Assembly: GCF_964340395.1 (NCBI RefSeq)
Contig: NC_135567.1
Coordinates: 4,657,399-4,721,398 of the forward strand
DNA: 64,000 bases
Source: Glandiceps talaboti
Lineage: Eukaryota > Hemichordata > Enteropneusta > Spengelidae
Direction of reading: 5' to 3'
The notes under the pieces were generated by a model. That model was not told the origin of the DNA, made no database searches, and was given only the letters and a program-made list of their open reading frames with translations. Of the stretch, positions 60,050-64,000 are shown piece by piece (the first letter of the stretch is position 1; each line of letters starts with the position of its first letter). The position numbers and the translations under genes were made by a program.

Positions 60050-60546
60050 AAACAACTTGTCCATTCCATTACCACCATGGAAATTTAAAAAGCTCCACCC
60101 AAGAAACGGCATTGGGATACACACATACCTACACAAGCGTATTATTTCACAGAAGTGAGATAATTATGGCCATATATGCCTTTAAATCATTCATACCATT
60201 ATTTTGGGGAGAGAACCAGATGAAATGGATATTGAACTTACATACATTTCAATTCTTGTCACTGAATACACATGGTGTACATTTTGTACATGGCTAAGGT
60301 GTATTCTGGCAATTCACATTAAAGGGGAACACAACTCCAGAAAATACAAACATTTCCATAAATTAAAGTTTGGTTGCTAGGGAACCATTCCATGATTTTG
60401 TATCACCTGCATGACATGTTATTTCAGAAATACACCAAGTTTAAGTTCTGATCTATAAACATAATTTCATAGTTTTTTTCTAAGGACCACTATATCTTCT
60501 GAGTAAACTAATTTAACTCTTCATGACTGAAAATGAATGAAAACAG

Positions 60547-61152
60547 AGAGTGATTTAGAGAGTCAAATTCCTTCGCAAAGTCGGCAAAACACAATAAAAT
60601 ATACTCCCTTTCTACCTAAATATTTCTGTATTGAGTATAGGGCAAACATGTGAACCATGGAAAATGTTTTCTTAAAACCAGCCTGGCATTCTGTTTTTGA
60701 CTCGATTCAACCCACTGAGTTTGCCTTTCATTCAATCCAGTATTAAATAATTTACTGAAGTTACTTAATAGTCTGATACCTCTATATAATTATTGACATT
60801 TTTGTATCACCTGACTTGTGAAAGGGGACTATCATTCCCTGACCCCCCCCCCCTTCATAGTTTCATATAATAAATTTTCAAATTAAGTGGTACATCATGA
60901 ATAATACCTATAGTTCAGAAGTTTGTATTCCAACAATGTGTGTAAGACCCAAAATCTATGGTCTTACCCAAAAGGTAGGTATTCAGTTTAAATCTGGTTA
61001 ACTCAATACTTTCATTTACATGTTAATTATGATGGTACATGTATATATTTAAACTGTGTCATAAATTGAAATATGAAAACAAATACACATATTTAATATG
61101 CATCTTGGTGAGAAATTATCAGTACTACATTGTTGATGTGTAACTGTTATTA
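60547..61152. other. No recognised feature
   Basis: AT-rich spacer with a C-run at about 60843. Confidence 0.4.
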
Positions 61153-61358
61153 TATGTGTAATAATACACCTCCTGCTCTCCGTTATACCAGAAAAATTAC
61201 CTCTCGCAGCAAGATATGGAACGGTATTTGGCAAATAACATATACATATATGTGTAATAATACGCCTCCGACTCTCCGTTATACCAGAAAAATTACCTCT
61301 CGCAGCAAGATATGGAACGGTATTTGGCAAATAACACATACATATATGTGTAATAATA
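61153..61358. repeat. Tandem duplication, ~91-bp unit, 2.2 copies
   Basis: TATATGTGTAATAATA, CTCTCCGTTATACCAGAAAA and ATGGAACGGTATTTGGCAAA occur twice nearly unchanged, with a third start of the unit at the right edge. The very high identity suggests a recent duplication. Confidence 0.9.
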
Positions 61359-62010
61359 TGCAGACAGTATGCAGATGAAAGTATCCAAATGACAATTGCA
61401 AAAATGATTATCTTGTGTTGACCTTTGACCTAATTATCATTTCTTATTATGTTCAGAGCTTCTCTGTTTATGTTCAGAACTTTCGCATAAATTTTTTTCG
61501 GATGAATGATAGTCAATAAACTATTCTGTGACACATGATTTTTACTTCTTCCAATTGAATTGGTCAGTTCAGGATTTTATGATAAATTTACAAATTTCAA
61601 CAAAATGATTATATCTAATGATTACTGTTAGAATGGATAAATTAGTACTGAATATTACAATGTACTTGTTTACAGAAATTGTGTGTCATCTTGACCATGA
61701 ATCATACTAATGTCTAACTTCTAGACATCATAGAATGGATTTATTATTGAGAAGAGTTTAGTTTAGTTTAGTTTAGTCTAGTTTAGTTTAGTTTAGTTTA
61801 TTTCAGTAAAACAACAAGATCCACAGTACAGATATACAAATAACAAGTCATTGAGAATGACATAGTCCCTGCTATGATTGTGTTTTAAGGAATTATCACT
61901 ACTCTGATCATGCAACAACACTTGTGAACCTAAATCAAACAGACTTAGATATGTTGTGTCTGCTTGTTGGACATGTAACATGCCTACAACAATAAAGGAT
62001 GGGTCGGGTA
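61359..62010. other. Spacer with (TTTAG)n
   Basis: A (TTTAG)n tract at 61757-61802. Otherwise nothing recognised. Confidence 0.6.
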
Positions 62011-62970
62011 TGGGGGATCGTATCACGAAGAAAATGGATATGCACATGTATGTCATAGAACACTGTCCTAATACCAACTTTGAATGAGATCTGTTCAAGC
62101 ATGTCTGAGTTATGGCTTTGGACATGGAAAATTCGCAAACAAAATGGCTGCTAGGCGGCCATATTGGATCGTATCATGACAACAAATGGATATACACATG
62201 TATGTCATAGAACACTGTCCTAATACCAACTTTGAATGAGATCTGTTCAAGCATGTCTGAGTTATGGCTTTGGACATGGAAAATTCGCAAACAAAATGGC
62301 TGCCAGGCGGCCATATTGGATCATATCACAATGAAAATGGATATGCACATGTATGTCATAGAACACTGTCCTAATACCAACTTTGAATGAGATCTGTTCA
62401 AGCATGTCTGAGTTATGGCTTTGGACATGGAAAATTCACAAACAAAATGGCTGCTAGGCGGCCATATTGGATCGTATCATGACAACAATGAATATACACA
62501 TGTATGTCATAGAACACTGTCCTAATACCAACTTTGAATGAGATCTGTTCAAGCATGTCTGAGTTATGGCTTTAGACAGGGAAAATTTGCAAACAAAATG
62601 GCTGCCAGGTGGCCATATTGGATCGTATCATGACAACAATGAATATACACATGTATGTCATAGAACACTGTCCTAATACCAACTTTGAATGAGATCTGTT
62701 CAAGTATGTCTGAGTTATGGCTTTAGACAGGGAAAATTTTCAAACAAAATGGCTGCCAGGCGGCCATATTGGATCGTATCATGAAACAAATTGACGTGCA
62801 TATGTATGCCATTGTATGTTGTCCCTGTACCAAGTTTGAAAAAAAATCGGTCCAGGCATCTCCAAGAAAAGGCTGCGGACGGACGGACGGACGGACGGAC
62901 GGACGGACGCACGGACAGACGGAACCCAATCCATAAGTCCCCGTCCCGGACTTCGTCCGGCGGGGACTAA
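62011..62970 (+). mobile_element. Pearl/HINE-like element: tandem repeats, (ACGG)n, terminal hairpin
   Basis: About five near-identical units of ~153 bp (starts near 62020, 62170, 62325, 62475, 62627, with a partial at 62778) each contain CATGTATGTCATAGAACACT, TTTGAATGAGATCTGTTCAA and ATGGCTGCCAGGCGGCCATA. A GGAC microsatellite follows (62877-62921), then ACCCAATCCATAA, then a 31-base hairpin, GTCCCCG..CCGGAC-TTC-GTCCGG-CGGGGAC (62937-62967), and CTAA (62967-62970). A ~150-bp tandem core beside (ACGG)n is the described plan of bivalve pearl elements, and the hairpin-CTAA end is Helitron-like. Non-coding. Confidence 0.75.
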
Positions 62971-63562
62971 AAACTGGTACAAATTGTCGAATTACATGGA
63001 TAACCCACAAAGTCAAAGACTTGTTTCCACTGGGGTCCATAAGAGAGCCGTCATTATTTAAGGCCGGGGTTGTGTCGTATGATTTGGAAAATCCAAAACT
63101 TGAGTTACCCCCCCCCCCCCCTCAGTGTCTATGTTTACTTCAATTCAATGTTAACAGCACCTGTAACTTTTTTTGCAGCTGTTCAGTTTTTAGCAGGTGG
63201 CATCAAAAAAATAGTAATTATAATAATGTAGCCTTCCAATGCTGCCATAAATGTCTTATCAATGTCAAGGACATATAAAGAAGTCAAAGCACTCTCATAT
63301 CAACAGTTTCTTCAATGTTGTAAAGAAAAAGCAATGTCAGTACTAAAAGTGTGGGAAGAGATGCCTTGGAATGCTTTTATGTAATGGGAATGGAAAAGCA
63401 ACTATTGGTAATTCAAGTGAGCAATGGAAACAGCCTAAGGTAGAAGATCACTGCTTAGACAAAGCAGAGATAGATAAATTTGAACGGTTGACTCCAGCAT
63501 ATGTAAATACACTGGATGGATGGACAAAAACATTAAGGATATACCTGTGTGTGTGTGTATGT

Positions 63563-63629
<67 letters not shown>

Positions 63630-64000
63630 ATGGATGGGAAACATAATAAAACCTCTGAATATATGAATGTATAGAATATGAAGCTAAAGTTGTATATAAT
63701 TTCCTCACAACTACAAGTGAATCACACACCAACAAAAAAAGACTACTAACTTTAAGTTTTTGAACAACATATTAAATTTCCAGATGTCAATGTAAATCAT
63801 TAGTGACAGAATTGAAGTGGAGCAAAACTGAAGGCAATACAAGTTTCTAGAGAGTCTTTACTTGTATATAGTTTTATATCACCTAGCATATTTTGTTTTT
63901 CAGAGAAACAGCAAGTTTGAGGTTTGCTATTTGAATGGCTTCTTTTCTTACGAGTCACAGCCAGGGTATCTAGCATATTTAAATATTCAGTAAATGCACA
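62971..64000. other. Unassigned stretch with (GT)n
   Basis: A C-run lies at 63108-63121 and a (GT)n tract at 63547-63627. A plus frame around 63420-63540 (KVEDHCLDKAEIDKFERLTP) reads like protein, and possible acceptors TTTTTGCAG (63178) and TTTGTTTTTCAG (63903) occur, but I could not assemble an exon chain or name a family. Confidence 0.35.

Larger units (their letters stand above)
58497..60546. repeat. Inverted repeat, ~226-bp arms, 1.6 kb apart
   Basis: The left arm (58497-58722) and right arm (60318-60546) are inverted copies sharing, from the inner side, TTAAAGGGGAACACAACTC, AAAGTTTGGTTGCTAGGGAA, CATGACATGT.ATTTCAGA, GTTCTGATC and AGTAAACTAATTTAACT. Either a TIR element of 2.05 kb or two insertions of one repeat. 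The interior holds a Helitron-like 3' end at 58825-58869 and nothing coding. Confidence 0.65.

Noticed and set aside
62715-63040. Arg-Pro-Ser-Val repeat proteins on the minus strand
   Set aside because: Translation of the (ACGG)n microsatellite and terminal hairpin.

Overview
The window is non-coding-rich, AT-rich eukaryotic DNA, most likely from a marine invertebrate animal. The signs are spliced single-repeat ankyrin exons with GT-AG borders in long introns, many microsatellites, Penelope and LINE remnants, YqaJ/THAP-type DNA transposons, and elements with ~150-bp tandem repeats plus an ACGG microsatellite. That last architecture is best known from bivalve 'pearl'/HINE elements. I cannot name a species. 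No complete intact protein gene is visible. The only host-gene signal is two 99-bp ankyrin exons on the minus strand (38838-38936 and 5993-6091), probably one gene spanning at least 33 kb; nearly everything else is mobile-element or satellite DNA.

Layout. 0.5-9 kb: two ~90% similar copies of a 2.75-kb element with short inverted ends (563-4939, 6219-8975). The first is interrupted by a 1,580-bp element (2934-4513) with a 5-bp target duplication, and the second copy supplies the empty site. 9.4-17 kb: microsatellites, a Helitron-like element, a LINE 3' piece and an unrecognised broken coding region. 17.9-20.3 kb: a decayed SWIM-YqaJ-PHD gene of a DNA transposon and a short-period tandem array. 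21.1-25.3 kb: two fold-back palindromes, a long (TA)n tract, a complete hammerhead ribozyme core in one fold-back element, and a 3.4-kb satellite of ~53-bp monomers. 25.5-31.2 kb: coding-like remnants, a LINE tail, a MITE-like element and a broken Penelope-like element that carries a textbook histone-type 3' hairpin. 32.8-51.9 kb: repeated Helitron/Helentron-like elements, L1-like and Jockey/CR1-like LINE pieces, MITEs and tandem duplications. 51.9-58.1 kb: a 6.2-kb transposon with ~54-bp inverted ends holding a YqaJ-type nuclease gene (+) converging on a THAP/DDE transposase (-), both broken. 58.1-64 kb: an inverted repeat, a pearl-like element with ~153-bp tandem repeats, (ACGG)n and a terminal hairpin, then a (GT)n tract.

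Connections. Seven repeat ends share one plan, a hairpin immediately followed by or lying a few bases before CTAA. This suggests that several superficially different repeat families use the same Helitron/Helentron-type mobilisation. The two YqaJ genes belong to the same class of two-gene DNA transposon; the 52-58 kb copy shows both partners in convergent orientation between inverted ends. All coordinates of mobile-element edges are approximate unless a target duplication or terminal motif is stated. Nothing here was checked against a database.
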